Source of the DNA: Ruminococcus sp.
GTDB lineage: Bacteria; Bacillota; Clostridia; Oscillospirales; Ruminococcaceae
DNA: 33,107 nucleotides
NCBI GenBank assembly: GCA_015066745.1
Contig: SVNW01000038.1
Span: 1-33,107 of the forward strand
Direction: 5' to 3'
In this document: positions 7,742-17,046 of the stretch, piece by piece
Layout: each line of letters opens with the position of its first letter
Position numbering within the stretch: the stretch's first letter is position 1
Made by a program: the position numbers and the translations under genes
The notes under the pieces: model-generated
The model's input: the letters and a program-made list of their open reading frames with translations, nothing else
What the model was told of the DNA's origin: nothing
The model's database searches: none

Positions 7742-8029
7742 TTAAATCTTTGTTATATCAACAAGCTCAACATCATCAATAGTTCTTTCGGTCATAAGAA
7801 CATTTGCAAGTGCTCTTGCTGTATCTATCGCTGTGAGTGAACAGATAGAACGTTCAACTGATTTACAGCGCATCTTAACACTGTCTCTTGCAGGCATTCT
7901 GCCTTTTTCGGAAGTAGAGATAACATAATGTATCTTTCCGCTCTCAAGGAGTGAGATAACGTTTGGCTCTTCGTCAGAAACCTTGTTTACAAGACTTGTA
8001 GCTATCATATTTCTGTTGAGATAACTTTG
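7742..8029 (-). pseudogene. carB 3' fragment (duplicate of the carB end)
   Basis: This segment encodes the last 95 or so residues of carbamoyl phosphate synthase large subunit, from SYLNRNMIATSLVNKV to DDVELVDITKI and the stop codon. It matches the end of the intact carB at 10486-10777. I count about 13 base differences in 288 and only one amino-acid change (Arg to Cys in KMRCKSVERS). Beyond 8029 the similarity stops abruptly in ISL3 transposase sequence on the other strand. An open frame continues to 8128 by chance. It has no promoter or start of its own and cannot make an enzyme. The almost purely synonymous divergence implies that both copies evolved as parts of working carB genes before ending up side by side. 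Confidence 0.9.
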
Positions 8030-8035
8030 CATTAA

Positions 8036-8340
8036 AGAAACGGTATTCATACGGAACCTGTCATGGTCGATTTGGATGCTTACAAAATTATAGATATGAT
8101 TCCTTCCAAAGAGAGTAACAAAGTCCATATGTGGATCAGTACAATCCTAACATATCAATGATTTCACGAGATGGTGCATCTGGATACGCTTCAACCGAAG
8201 CAAAATCACATCCGAACGCAATTCGGGTGACTGATCGCTTTCATCTGCTAAAAAATCTGGCCGAGATTGTTGAGAGATACATCAAGAGCAAATTTTCCTC
8301 TCACATCGGAATAGTATCAGAACACATACACTTAATATAA
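8036..8340 (+). pseudogene. ISL3-family transposase remnant
   Basis: An internal fragment of an ISL3-family (IS204/IS1001/IS1096/IS1165) DDE transposase, about 100 of roughly 400 residues. In one frame 8036-8130 reads EPVMVDLDAYKIIDMIPSKE, containing the first conserved Asp. A frameshift near 8126-8134 moves the rest to another frame, with DQYNPNISMISRDGASGYA (second Asp) and IRVTDRFHLLKNLAEIVERY. Both ends are missing and no terminal inverted repeats are seen. The fragment abuts the carB 3' fragment without any spacer, so it marks a recombination junction. It is certainly inactive. Confidence 0.88.
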
Positions 8341-8363
8341 CTGTAAATTTTTTATTCATAATA

Positions 8364-9443
8364 TTATGATGTAATATCGCAAAGCTTTACAGCATCTTTC
8401 TTTATTAATATACTGTAATTGATTATATAGCAAACGAAAATTGTAACTAAACAAAATATGATATCATTAATATTGCCAATTTCTCCTTGCAAGGATTCTA
8501 TCATAAGATTAGTTGCTTTGTAAGTCGGAAAAAAGGATATAAACTTACTCAATAAATTGGTTGATAATGAATCTGCCATCAATACAGGGAATACTAATAC
8601 AAGTTCAACAATGAGCATGATACCAGAATTATTAAAAATCATTCCTACTAAATGTCCAATTGAGGAAACAGTAAGAATTACTATCAACCATACCAAAACA
8701 CTTGAAAGTGTTATCTTAAAATCAAACAATCCAACCGTCTTCACAAATATTAAATATGCAGCGTTCATTAAAAGAAACTGAAATATTACCGCCAACTGTT
8801 TTGTTAAGAACACATTAATTTTATTTATTGGAGATTTAATAATATACATTAATGTTTTTGTGCCTTTTTCCTGCTGAATCTGATTAATAGAGTTGTTCAG
8901 AGTTGAATATAGAAAGATCCAGATAAAGCCAAATGATACAAGAGGATCGAGTGATTTGCTTTTAAGATCAACCTTATTTAGTTCAATAGACAAACACTGT
9001 GTTTGGTTTACTTTATCAACGAGATCAGGATAGTTTTCTACAAGATTTTGTGCATTTATAATAGTTACAGCTTGATTTATTACAGAGGCAGAGCTTTGTC
9101 CTTTGGTATTTGAAGCATTATAATACATTTCTATTGTTTCGTTGTCAATAACAATGTATGCATCTAAATTAGAGCTTGAAAGCTCTTGTTCCATTTCATT
9201 AATGTTGTCAAACTTTAAAAAGTCTAATTTGATACCATCCATATCTTGTATGCCATTGTTTAATAAAGCAACCGTTGAATCAAAATTCTGTATATAACCT
9301 ATTTTTAATTCAACAACAGAGGTTTCAGATGTAATATACGAAGCAATAAGAGTAAGTACCGGAACCAGTACACTTACTAATAAAAGTTGCCAATTCTTTA
9401 GCAAAAGTTTAATTTCTTTATTCAGTAATGTTATGAATTGCAT
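8364..9443 (-). CDS. ABC-2 type transporter permease
   Basis: A 359-residue membrane protein of the ABC-2 (ABC2_membrane_3) family. It has one N-terminal helix (about 18-38), an extracytoplasmic domain of about 130 residues and five or six C-terminal helices from about residue 163 to 352. The sequence LDPLVSFGFIWIFLYS and the later ...EKGTKTLMYIIKSPINK are typical of NatB/YhaP-like permeases. The start overlaps the ATPase gene by 26 nt, so the two subunits are coupled. Substrate is unknown. Relatives export sodium, antibiotics or peptides, or give self-resistance. The pair lies between the two copies of the carB 3' end and probably arrived with that rearrangement. Confidence 0.88.
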   Translation of the reverse strand: MQFITLLNKEIKLLLKNWQLLLVSVLVPVLTLIASYITSETSVVELKIGYIQNFDSTVALLNNGIQDMDGIKLDFLKFDNINEMEQELSSSNLDAYIVIDNETIEMYYNASNTKGQSSASVINQAVTIINAQNLVENYPDLVDKVNQTQCLSIELNKVDLKSKSLDPLVSFGFIWIFLYSTLNNSINQIQQEKGTKTLMYIIKSPINKINVFLTKQLAVIFQFLLMNAAYLIFVKTVGLFDFKITLSSVLVWLIVILTVSSIGHLVGMIFNNSGIMLIVELVLVFPVLMADSLSTNLLSKFISFFPTYKATNLMIESLQGEIGNINDIIFCLVTIFVCYIINYSILIKKDAVKLCDITS

Positions 9444-10335
9444 TTTTTCTTACCTCGTTATATAAAATATCCAATGAAACTTCTTTCGTAACGATATCAA
9501 CAAATTTATCAGTATCACCAAGTTCAGATAAAACATGATTTAGATGGTCCGCCTCAAATGTCATTATAATTAAATCATTGGAATCTTTATATTCAAAATT
9601 GTTTTTATGAATATAATCCATAATTTCAGGAGTGCGGTTAATATATAGTGAAATCATCTTTTTACCATTATATTTTTTTATAAGATTATTAACTTCACCG
9701 CTTTCAATTACTGTTCCTTTTTCAATAATTACAACCTCGTTTACAATTACTTGTGTTTCTGTAAGATCGTGAGAGGATATAATCAACTTTATCTTTTCTT
9801 CTTCTTTTAATGATTTTAAAAGAAGAAGAAAATCACTTTTGGCTACAGGATCGAGTCCTGAAAACGGTTCATCAAGGAATAGAACCTTTGGTTTGGATAT
9901 AACACTGATAAGCAACATTACCTTTTTTAACATACCTGTAGAGAGGTGTTTAATCTGTCTGTTTTCAAATTCTTTTACCCCGCCCCAATCTCTCCAATAG
10001 TTATATTTTTTACTGGAGATGCCGTAAATTCCAAGAAAATATTTTATAACTTCCTTAACAGTCAATACTGGATACAGAACTAATTTATCAGTAAATAATC
10101 CTGTACATTGTTTGATCTTATTAGGTTCTTTTTTTACAGAATAATTATTAATTAATATATCACCGCTATTTATTGATAACAATGCATTTGATGCCATGAA
10201 AAGAGTTGTTTTTCCGGCACCGTTACTGCCAAGTATTCCTATAGCATTATTATTATTAGAACTAAATGATATATTATTTAATGCTGGTATTGACATTTGA
10301 GGGTATATTTTACTGACATTATTCACTTCGTACAC
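9418..10335 (-). CDS. ABC transporter ATP-binding protein (NatA-like)
   Basis: An ATPase of about 305 residues with Walker A GILGSNGAGKTTLF, signature LSTGMLKKVMLL (LSTGM instead of LSGGQ, as in many ABC-2 exporters), Walker B VLFLDEPFSGLDPVAKSDF and switch His in SSHDL. An extra C-terminal domain of about 90 residues is common in NatA/CcmA-like proteins. Start choice is uncertain. AAGGAG (10346-10351) is one base from the ATG at 10344 and 10 nt from the GTG at 10335, which fits better. The longer TTG start at 10359 includes the Shine-Dalgarno sequence and is unlikely. It pairs with the permease through a 26-nt overlap. No clear promoter is visible between carB and this gene. Confidence 0.88.
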   Translation of the reverse strand: MYEVNNVSKIYPQMSIPALNNISFSSNNNNAIGILGSNGAGKTTLFMASNALLSINSGDILINNYSVKKEPNKIKQCTGLFTDKLVLYPVLTVKEVIKYFLGIYGISSKKYNYWRDWGGVKEFENRQIKHLSTGMLKKVMLLISVISKPKVLFLDEPFSGLDPVAKSDFLLLLKSLKEEEKIKLIISSHDLTETQVIVNEVVIIEKGTVIESGEVNNLIKKYNGKKMISLYINRTPEIMDYIHKNNFEYKDSNDLIIMTFEADHLNHVLSELGDTDKFVDIVTKEVSLDILYNEVRKNAIHNITE

Positions 10336-10396
10336 GGTGGTCATTCTCCTTTGCGTCAATAATTAACATTATTTTTGTATAATAATTTCTAAAATA

Positions 10397-10428
10397 TGCC
10401 CATAGGAATATTATTACTCCCATGGGCA
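10397..10428. terminator. Hairpin between carB and ABC-2 ATPase gene
   Basis: An inverted repeat TGCCCATAGGA/TCCCATGGGCA with a T-rich tail on the plus strand and a weaker one (TATTTTAG) on the minus strand. It may partly end the pyrimidine operon transcript before the ABC-2 genes. It does not resemble the hairpin behind the carB fragment. Confidence 0.5.
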
Positions 10429-10485
10429 ATTTTATTTTTCTAAATCATGTTTACTATAAACATATTATTTTCATTCTGTAATCTA

Positions 10486-13400
10486 TCAGATTTTTGTAAT
10501 ATCAACAAGCTCAACATCATCAATAGTTCTTTCGGTCATAAGAACATTTGCAAGTGCTCTTGCTGTATCTATCGCTGTGAGTGAACAAATAGAACGTTCA
10601 ACTGATTTACGGCGCATCTTAACACTGTCTCTTGCCGGCATTCTGCCTTTTTCGGAAGTAGAGATAACATAATGTATCTTTCCGCTCTCAAGGAGTGAAA
10701 TAACATTCGGTTCTTCATCCGAAACCTTGTTTACAAGACTTGTAGCTATCATATTTCTGTTGAGATAACTCTGTGTTCCCTGTGTACCGTAGAGGTCAAA
10801 TCCCATCTGTGAGAATTTATCAGCAACTGCAACTATTTCAGGCTTGTCTGTATCTCTTACAGAAATAAGCACTCCACCTTCACGCTTGAGGTCAAACCCT
10901 GCTGCCACAAGACCCTTGAGCAATGCGTCTTCAAATGTCTTTGCAATTCCGAGACATTCACCTGTGGATTTCATTTCAGGTCCGAGCATTGTATCAACGT
11001 CATGAAGTTTTTCAAAGCTGAATACAGGTACTTTTACTGCTACATAATCAGCTGACGGATAAAGTCCGCTTTCATAACCCAAATCTTTAAGAGTAGCTCC
11101 AAGCATTATTTTTGTTGCGATATCAACCATAGGAATGCCTGTTACCTTGCTTATATACGGAACTGTTCTTGAAGAACGTGGATTTACTTCGATAACATAA
11201 ACTTCATTGTTATATACAACATACTGAATATTTACAAGACCGATTACTTTAAGTTCAAGAGAAAGTCTCTTTGTATACTCTATGATAGTATCCTGAATTT
11301 TCTTTGAAAGTGTCTGCGCAGGATATACGGAAATAGAGTCACCTGAATGTACACCTGCACGTTCAATATGTTCCATGATACCCGGAATAACAAAATCTTT
11401 TCCGTCGCATATAGCGTCAACTTCGATTTCTGTACCCATCATGTACTTATCAATAAGAACAGGGTTTTCGATCATCGTTCTCATGATGATTTCCATATAT
11501 TCTTCTATATCCTTATCAGAATGTGCAATAATCATATTCTGACCACCAAGAACATATGAAGGTCTCATAAGTACAGGATATCCGAGGTCATTTGCAGCCT
11601 TGAGTGCTTCCTCGGTATTCATTACTGTATGTCCCTGAGGTCTTGGGATACCGCATTTTTCAAGAATTTCATCAAATCTTTCTCTGTCTTCTGCAGCATC
11701 TATACTGTCAGCAGATGTTCCGAGAATATTTACACCCATATCGGAGAGATGCTTTGTAAGCTTGATAGCAGTCTGTCCGCCAAACTGTACAACTACACCA
11801 TATGGCTTTTCTGTTTCGATAATAGACTCAACATCCTCTTTGGTGAGCGGATCAAAGTAAAGTCTGTCACCTGTATCAAAGTCTGTAGAAACTGTTTCCG
11901 GATTGTTGTTGCAGATAACAGCCTCATATCCTTCTTCTTTAAGAGTCCATACACAATGTACTGAACAGTAGTCAAATTCGATACCCTGACCTATACGGAT
12001 AGGACCTGAACCGAAAACTATTATCTTCTTCTTTCCTGTATCATTGTTTTCTATAAACTGCTTTGCTTCATTTTCTTCATCAAATGTTGAATAGAAGTAC
12101 GGAGTCTGAGCCTTGAATTCTCCGGCACAAGTGTCAACCATCTTGTAAACTGCTCTTTTTCTGAGAGGGCATTTCTGTCCGGACATTCTTTCTATGGTTG
12201 AATCAAGATAACCGTATGTCTTGGCTGTAAGATACTTATCTTCTGTAAGTTCACCGTCTGCAAGCCATTTTTCAAGACAAACCATATTATTAAATTTATT
12301 TAAGAACCACATGTCGATCATGGTTATCTCATGAAGTTTTTCAAGCGATATTCCACGTTTGATAGCTTCATATACCTGGAATGAACGCTCATCGTCAACA
12401 GTATGAAGTTTTTCAAGAAGTTCTTCATCGGTAAGTTTTGAAAGTTTCGGAAGATTCATAGAGTCTATTCCAAGTTCTATCGATCTTACAGCTTTCATGA
12501 TAGCCTGTTCAAAACTTGTACCTATTGACATTACTTCACCGGTAGCTTTCATCTGTGTACCGAGTGTTCTCTTTGCGTATACAAATTTATCAAAAGCCCA
12601 CTTAGGGAATTTTACTACAAGGTAATCTATTGTAGGTTCAAAACATGCATATGTTTTTCCTGTTACCTGATTTAATATTTCATCAAGTGTATATCCGACA
12701 GCGATCTTTGTAGCAACCTTTGCTATAGGATAACCTGTAGCTTTTGAAGCAAGAGCTGAAGAACGTGAAACACGGGGATTTACTTCGATAACCGCATATT
12801 CAAATGATGTCGGGTGAAGTGCAAACTGACAGTTACAGCCACCTTCTACTGCAAGTTCGGAAACTATATTTATAGCAGCAGATCTGAGCATATTATATTC
12901 CCTGGCTGTAAGAGTTACCGCAGGAGCTACAACTATACTGTCACCTGTGTGTACACCTACAGGGTCAAGGTTTTCCATAGAACATACTGTGATCGCATTT
13001 CCTTTACTGTCTCTTATTACTTCAAACTCGATTTCTTTCCAGCCACTTATACATTTTTCGATAAGAACCTGTGTTATAGGTGAAAGTCTGAGACCGTTTG
13101 TAGAAATATCACGGAGTTCTTCTTCGTTATAAGCGATACCTCCGCCTGTACCGCCAAGAGTAAATGCAGGACGTACTATAACCGGATAATCAATAGTTCC
13201 GGCAAATTTGACTGCATCTTCTACTGTTTCAACAACTTTTGAAGGTATGCAAGGTTCACCTATCTTCTCCATTGTATCTTTAAATGCCTGTCTGTCTTCT
13301 GCCTTATGGATAGTGAGAGGATCCGCACCGAGAAGTTTTACATTGTGCTCATCAAGAAATCCTTCCTTAGCAAGCTGCATGGAAAGTGTAAGACCTGTCT

Positions 13401-13677
13401 GTCCTCCGAGTGTTGAAAGTATACTATCAGGTTTTTCTATTTTTATAATTCTCTTTACTACATCAAGAGTCAGAGGCTCGATATATATTTTATCAGCCAT
13501 TGCCTTGTCTGTCATGATAGTAGCAGGATTTGAGTTTACGAGAACAACTTCAAGTCCTTCCTGCTTAAGCGCACGGCAAGCCTGTGTTCCTGCATAGTCA
13601 AACTCCGCTGCCTGTCCGATAACGATAGGACCTGAACCGATTACCAATACTTTTTTAATGTCTTTTCTTAACGGCAT
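10486..13677 (-). CDS. carB: Carbamoyl phosphate synthase large subunit
   Basis: A 1063-residue synthetase subunit, the normal length. It makes carbamoyl phosphate from bicarbonate, ammonia and two ATP in the first step of pyrimidine (and arginine) synthesis. It has the two homologous ATP-grasp halves: GSGPIVIGQAAEFDYAGTQA and NPRVSRSSALASKATGYPIA in the first, GSGPIRIGQGIEFDYCSVH and NPRSSRTVPYISKVTGIP in the second. A C-terminal MGS-like allosteric domain follows, with GTQGTQSYLNRN then SLLESGKIHYVIST. GGAGG precedes the ATG, which lies one base after the carA stop. The last 290 bp are duplicated at 7742-8029 with mainly synonymous differences, so this tail may have been acquired secondarily. 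Because its glutaminase partner appears inactive, ammonia probably enters directly. Confidence 0.98.
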   Translation of the reverse strand: MPLRKDIKKVLVIGSGPIVIGQAAEFDYAGTQACRALKQEGLEVVLVNSNPATIMTDKAMADKIYIEPLTLDVVKRIIKIEKPDSILSTLGGQTGLTLSMQLAKEGFLDEHNVKLLGADPLTIHKAEDRQAFKDTMEKIGEPCIPSKVVETVEDAVKFAGTIDYPVIVRPAFTLGGTGGGIAYNEEELRDISTNGLRLSPITQVLIEKCISGWKEIEFEVIRDSKGNAITVCSMENLDPVGVHTGDSIVVAPAVTLTAREYNMLRSAAINIVSELAVEGGCNCQFALHPTSFEYAVIEVNPRVSRSSALASKATGYPIAKVATKIAVGYTLDEILNQVTGKTYACFEPTIDYLVVKFPKWAFDKFVYAKRTLGTQMKATGEVMSIGTSFEQAIMKAVRSIELGIDSMNLPKLSKLTDEELLEKLHTVDDERSFQVYEAIKRGISLEKLHEITMIDMWFLNKFNNMVCLEKWLADGELTEDKYLTAKTYGYLDSTIERMSGQKCPLRKRAVYKMVDTCAGEFKAQTPYFYSTFDEENEAKQFIENNDTGKKKIIVFGSGPIRIGQGIEFDYCSVHCVWTLKEEGYEAVICNNNPETVSTDFDTGDRLYFDPLTKEDVESIIETEKPYGVVVQFGGQTAIKLTKHLSDMGVNILGTSADSIDAAEDRERFDEILEKCGIPRPQGHTVMNTEEALKAANDLGYPVLMRPSYVLGGQNMIIAHSDKDIEEYMEIIMRTMIENPVLIDKYMMGTEIEVDAICDGKDFVIPGIMEHIERAGVHSGDSISVYPAQTLSKKIQDTIIEYTKRLSLELKVIGLVNIQYVVYNNEVYVIEVNPRSSRTVPYISKVTGIPMVDIATKIMLGATLKDLGYESGLYPSADYVAVKVPVFSFEKLHDVDTMLGPEMKSTGECLGIAKTFEDALLKGLVAAGFDLKREGGVLISVRDTDKPEIVAVADKFSQMGFDLYGTQGTQSYLNRNMIATSLVNKVSDEEPNVISLLESGKIHYVISTSEKGRMPARDSVKMRRKSVERSICSLTAIDTARALANVLMTERTIDDVELVDITKI

Positions 13678-13678
13678 C

Positions 13679-14776
13679 TTATTTTTCCTCCATTAACCCA
13701 ATAAATTCATCAAACAAGTAAACTGTATCATTTGCTCCGCCCTGCATATCAGGATAGAACTGTACAGTGATAACCTTTGCGTTTTTATATCTTATACCTT
13801 CGCAGGTTTTATCATTTGCATTTATATGTGAAACCTCAGCTATGCTATTGTCGATGCTGTCAGTGTCAACAACATATCCATGGTTCTGTGAAGTAACATA
13901 TGTTCTTCCTGTACCAAGATCTACTACAGGCTGATTTCCTCCGCGATGACCATATGAAAGTTTATGAGTCTTTGCACCGTTTGCAAGAGCTATGATCTGA
14001 TGACCCATTGAAATTCCGAAAACAGGTATTCCAAGTGCGATTATCTCTTTCATATTTTCTATTGCAGATTTATTCTGCTCCGGGTCTCCGGGGCCGTTTG
14101 AAACAACTATTCCGTCAGGTGACTGAGCCTTTATCTGCTCTGCTGTAGAATTGTAAGGCATTACGACAACATCACAACCACGAGCAAGAAGGCTGTCTTT
14201 AATGCCTCTCTTATAGCCGAAATCCATAAGCACTACTCTGTATTTTGAATTTTCAGACTTATACTCCGCTGTTTTTGAGATACAAACTTCATCTATAGTA
14301 TTTTCTTTATGTGAAGAAATCATGCCAAGAAATTCATCTTTTTTTGCATAGACATCATCAGTAGTAATTACTCCGTTCATTACACCGCATTCTCTTATCT
14401 TTTTTGTAAGACTTCTGGTGTCTATAGAATGAATACCGATAACGTTCTGATTTACAAGAAAATCATTTATATTTCCCTGTGAACGGAAGTTTGAAGGTGT
14501 ATTGCACCATTCTCTTACTATATATCCGCTGATATATGACTTTGAAGTATCATAATCTTCATCATTTATTCCGGCATTTCCGACAAGCGGAAATGTCTGC
14601 AGAACTATCTGTCCATAATGACTGGGATCTGTAAATGTTTCCTGATAATTTACCATACCTGTAGTAAATACAACTTCACCGACAACAGTACCTTTCTTAC
14701 CAAAAGAACGACCTTCATAAACTGTACCATCGGCAAGGAGCAAATAAGCCTTATCGCCTTTATTGAATAATTCCAT
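13679..14776 (-). CDS. carA: Carbamoyl phosphate synthase small subunit, glutaminase triad lost
   Basis: A 365-residue CarA with an intact N-terminal domain and a class I glutamine amidotransferase fold (SNGPGDPEQN, AKTHKLSYGHRGGNQPV, TSQNHGYVVD). The catalytic residues are all replaced. The nucleophile position in GICLGHQ reads GISMGHQ (Ser256, codon at 14009-14011). The VQFHPE motif reads VQFYPD (Tyr341 for His, Asp343 for Glu). Escherichia coli CarA uses Cys269, His353 and Glu355. Without these the subunit should not hydrolyse glutamine and may serve only as a structural or allosteric partner of CarB, as in ammonia-dependent vertebrate CPS1, which also has Ser for Cys. The reading frame is intact and the rest is well conserved, so this is not simple decay. 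It is the fourth gene of the pyr operon, 28 nt after pyrF. Confidence 0.96.
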   Translation of the reverse strand: MELFNKGDKAYLLLADGTVYEGRSFGKKGTVVGEVVFTTGMVNYQETFTDPSHYGQIVLQTFPLVGNAGINDEDYDTSKSYISGYIVREWCNTPSNFRSQGNINDFLVNQNVIGIHSIDTRSLTKKIRECGVMNGVITTDDVYAKKDEFLGMISSHKENTIDEVCISKTAEYKSENSKYRVVLMDFGYKRGIKDSLLARGCDVVVMPYNSTAEQIKAQSPDGIVVSNGPGDPEQNKSAIENMKEIIALGIPVFGISMGHQIIALANGAKTHKLSYGHRGGNQPVVDLGTGRTYVTSQNHGYVVDTDSIDNSIAEVSHINANDKTCEGIRYKNAKVITVQFYPDMQGGANDTVYLFDEFIGLMEEK

Positions 14777-14804
14777 TATATCAATCCCTTCAGAAAATCA
14801 GTTT

Positions 14805-15728
14805 TTAGTCCATGTTGATATATGCTGTGATATCATCACGCATTCTTATAACTTCACGTCTTGCTGCCTTTGCAAAATCCTTTTCATCACACTCTTCTTT
14901 TTTGTATGCACACATAACTGCTCTTGAAGAGTTTACTATAGCACCAAGTCCTCTGCTGTCAAACGCACCTGCAAGACCTTCAGCGCCACCTCCCTGTGCA
15001 CCGTAACCAGGTACAAGGAAAAGTGTATGCGGAAGTCTTTCACGGAGTTCATTGAGCTGTTCAGGATAAGTAGCACCTACAACAGCACCTACACATGAAT
15101 ATCCATATTCGCCTATCTGCTGGCTTCCCCATTTTTCACACATATCACCCATTATTGCATATACAGGTGTTCCGTCTATTTTCTGGTCCTGAAGCTCACC
15201 GCTTGATTTGTTTGAAGTCTTTGCAAGTACAAATATACCCTTGTCTTTCTTTTCGCATATTTCAAGAAGTGGTTCTATACCGTCTGTTCCAAGATATCCG
15301 TTTACTGTGAGAGCGTCAGCACCAAATGCTTCGATTGAATTTCCGCCTACAACTGTTTCACCAAGATGTGCTTTTGCATAGGCAGTCATTGTTGCACCTA
15401 TGTCATTTCTCTTTCCGTCTGTCATAACAAACATACCTTTGCTCTTGGCATATCTTATAGTTTCTTCGAGAACTCTTACGCCCTGATATCCGAGCATTTC
15501 ATAATAAGCAGCCTGTGGTTTTATTGCAGGAACTATATCATATATTTCATCTATTATAGACTTGTTGAAAACAAGTATTGCTTCTGCAGCACCTTCGAGT
15601 GTTTCGCCGTATTTTGCAAAGCAGTCGTTTCTGATATATTCAGGTACATATTCTACAAGTGGGTCAAGTCCTACAACTGTAGGGTTTTTTGTTTCGATAA
15701 TTTTTTTGATAAGTCTGTCAAATGACAT
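14805..15728 (-). CDS. pyrF: Orotidine 5'-phosphate decarboxylase
   Basis: A 307-residue OMP decarboxylase of the longer PyrF subfamily, converting OMP to UMP in the last step of de novo pyrimidine synthesis. It has VGLDPLVEYVPE near the N-terminus, IKPQAAYYEMLG, and the catalytic DGKRNDIGAT motif with its Lys and Asp. LVPGYGAQGGGAEG and NSSRAVMCAY form the phosphate-binding loops near the C-terminus. It lies 20 nt after pyrC and 28 nt before carA on the same strand. Confidence 0.96.
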   Translation of the reverse strand: MSFDRLIKKIIETKNPTVVGLDPLVEYVPEYIRNDCFAKYGETLEGAAEAILVFNKSIIDEIYDIVPAIKPQAAYYEMLGYQGVRVLEETIRYAKSKGMFVMTDGKRNDIGATMTAYAKAHLGETVVGGNSIEAFGADALTVNGYLGTDGIEPLLEICEKKDKGIFVLAKTSNKSSGELQDQKIDGTPVYAIMGDMCEKWGSQQIGEYGYSCVGAVVGATYPEQLNELRERLPHTLFLVPGYGAQGGGAEGLAGAFDSRGLGAIVNSSRAVMCAYKKEECDEKDFAKAARREVIRMRDDITAYINMD

Positions 15729-15748
15729 AATTCATTTCCTCATTTCTA

Positions 15749-17029
15749 TTAATTTTTTTCAGAATAAATTATTTTACCTTTTGAAATTGTTATTACCGGT
15801 TTTCCTTTGAACTTTTCGCCTTTGAAAACTGTATTGTGAGATTTGGAATGAAGTTTTCCCGGTTCTACGATCCATTCTTTATTAATATCTGCTATACAGA
15901 TATCAGCCTGTGAACCTTCTCTGATATATACAGGTTCAAGTCCGAGCAGTTTGCGTGGATTTACAGACATAAGCTCTGAAAGTTTCAAAAGTGATATCTT
16001 ACCGGTATGATAAAGATATGTGAGTGACGCTGCAAATGAAGTTTCAAGACCTACAACACCATTTGGTGCTTTTTCAAAATCAGCTTTTTCATTTTCAGCA
16101 TGGGGAGCATGGTCTGTAACTATACAATCTATAGTTCCGTCAACAACTGCTTCTGTTATAGCTTCCACATCACGTTTTTCCCTGAGCGGAGGATTCATTC
16201 TGTAATCGGCATCTCTCATCTCAAGTTTTTCATCGGTATATATGAAATAGTGCGGACAGGTTTCACAAGTAACTTTCAGACCTCTCTTTTTTGCATCTCT
16301 TATAAATCCGATGCTTCCTTCTGTACTTACATGAGCGATGTGAACCTTTACGCCTGCCGCTCCTGCAAGAGCTATTTCACGTGCTGTTATACTATCTTCA
16401 GAAGAACGATCCATTCCTTCTACTTTTAACTTTGCAGAAACCGCACCGTTATTTATTATGCCCTTTCCGATGATATCCATATCTTCGCAATGTGATGTAA
16501 GAAGAAGGTCTTCATTTTCAGCATTTATAAGAGCCTGTCTCATAAGTCCGGCATTACTTACCGGTTTTCCGTCATCGGAAACCGCCCTGATTCCAAGAGA
16601 CTTGTACATTTTAAAATCAGCAAGCTCCTGACCATTCATTCCGGAAGTTATACATGCAGTCTGATATACATCTATTCCCGTCTGTTTTGCTTTTTCGGAA
16701 ATATATCTTATAATTTCCTCGTTATCAACAGGCGGATTTGTATTTGGCATACATAATACTCCTGTCACACCTCCGGCTGCCGCTGCAGATGCACCGGTTA
16801 TTATATCTTCCTTGTGTGTAAATCCGGGGTCTCTGAAATGAACATGCATATCAAAAAATGACGGAAACGCCGTAAGACCTGTACCATCAATAACTACTGC
16901 GGTACTGTCTTCAGGAGCGATTCCGACTTTTTTAATAATACCATCAGATATATAAATATCATAACGGTCATCAATATTCAATTTTTCATCAACTACAGAA
17001 ATGTTTTTTATTATGATACTCTGACTCAT
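15749..17029 (-). CDS. pyrC: Dihydroorotase
   Basis: A 426-residue class I dihydroorotase that closes carbamoyl aspartate to dihydroorotate. Metal-binding signatures are visible in order: DMHVHFRDPGFTHKEDI near residue 60, MPNTNPPVDN, SHCEDM, VHIAHVSTEGS, CETCPHYF and VTDHAPH near residue 305. Length and motifs are normal. The gene starts 17 nt after the pyrR stop. The aspartate transcarbamoylase gene, which makes its substrate, is not in this window. Confidence 0.96.
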   Translation of the reverse strand: MSQSIIIKNISVVDEKLNIDDRYDIYISDGIIKKVGIAPEDSTAVVIDGTGLTAFPSFFDMHVHFRDPGFTHKEDIITGASAAAAGGVTGVLCMPNTNPPVDNEEIIRYISEKAKQTGIDVYQTACITSGMNGQELADFKMYKSLGIRAVSDDGKPVSNAGLMRQALINAENEDLLLTSHCEDMDIIGKGIINNGAVSAKLKVEGMDRSSEDSITAREIALAGAAGVKVHIAHVSTEGSIGFIRDAKKRGLKVTCETCPHYFIYTDEKLEMRDADYRMNPPLREKRDVEAITEAVVDGTIDCIVTDHAPHAENEKADFEKAPNGVVGLETSFAASLTYLYHTGKISLLKLSELMSVNPRKLLGLEPVYIREGSQADICIADINKEWIVEPGKLHSKSHNTVFKGEKFKGKPVITISKGKIIYSEKN

Positions 17030-17046
17030 ACATACCTTCCTTTCGA

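Noticed and set aside
7742..8128. 128-codon ORF as an independent CarB-like protein
   Set aside because: Its first 33 or so codons are the reverse of an ISL3 transposase fragment and the rest is the carB tail. It is a chance fusion at a junction.
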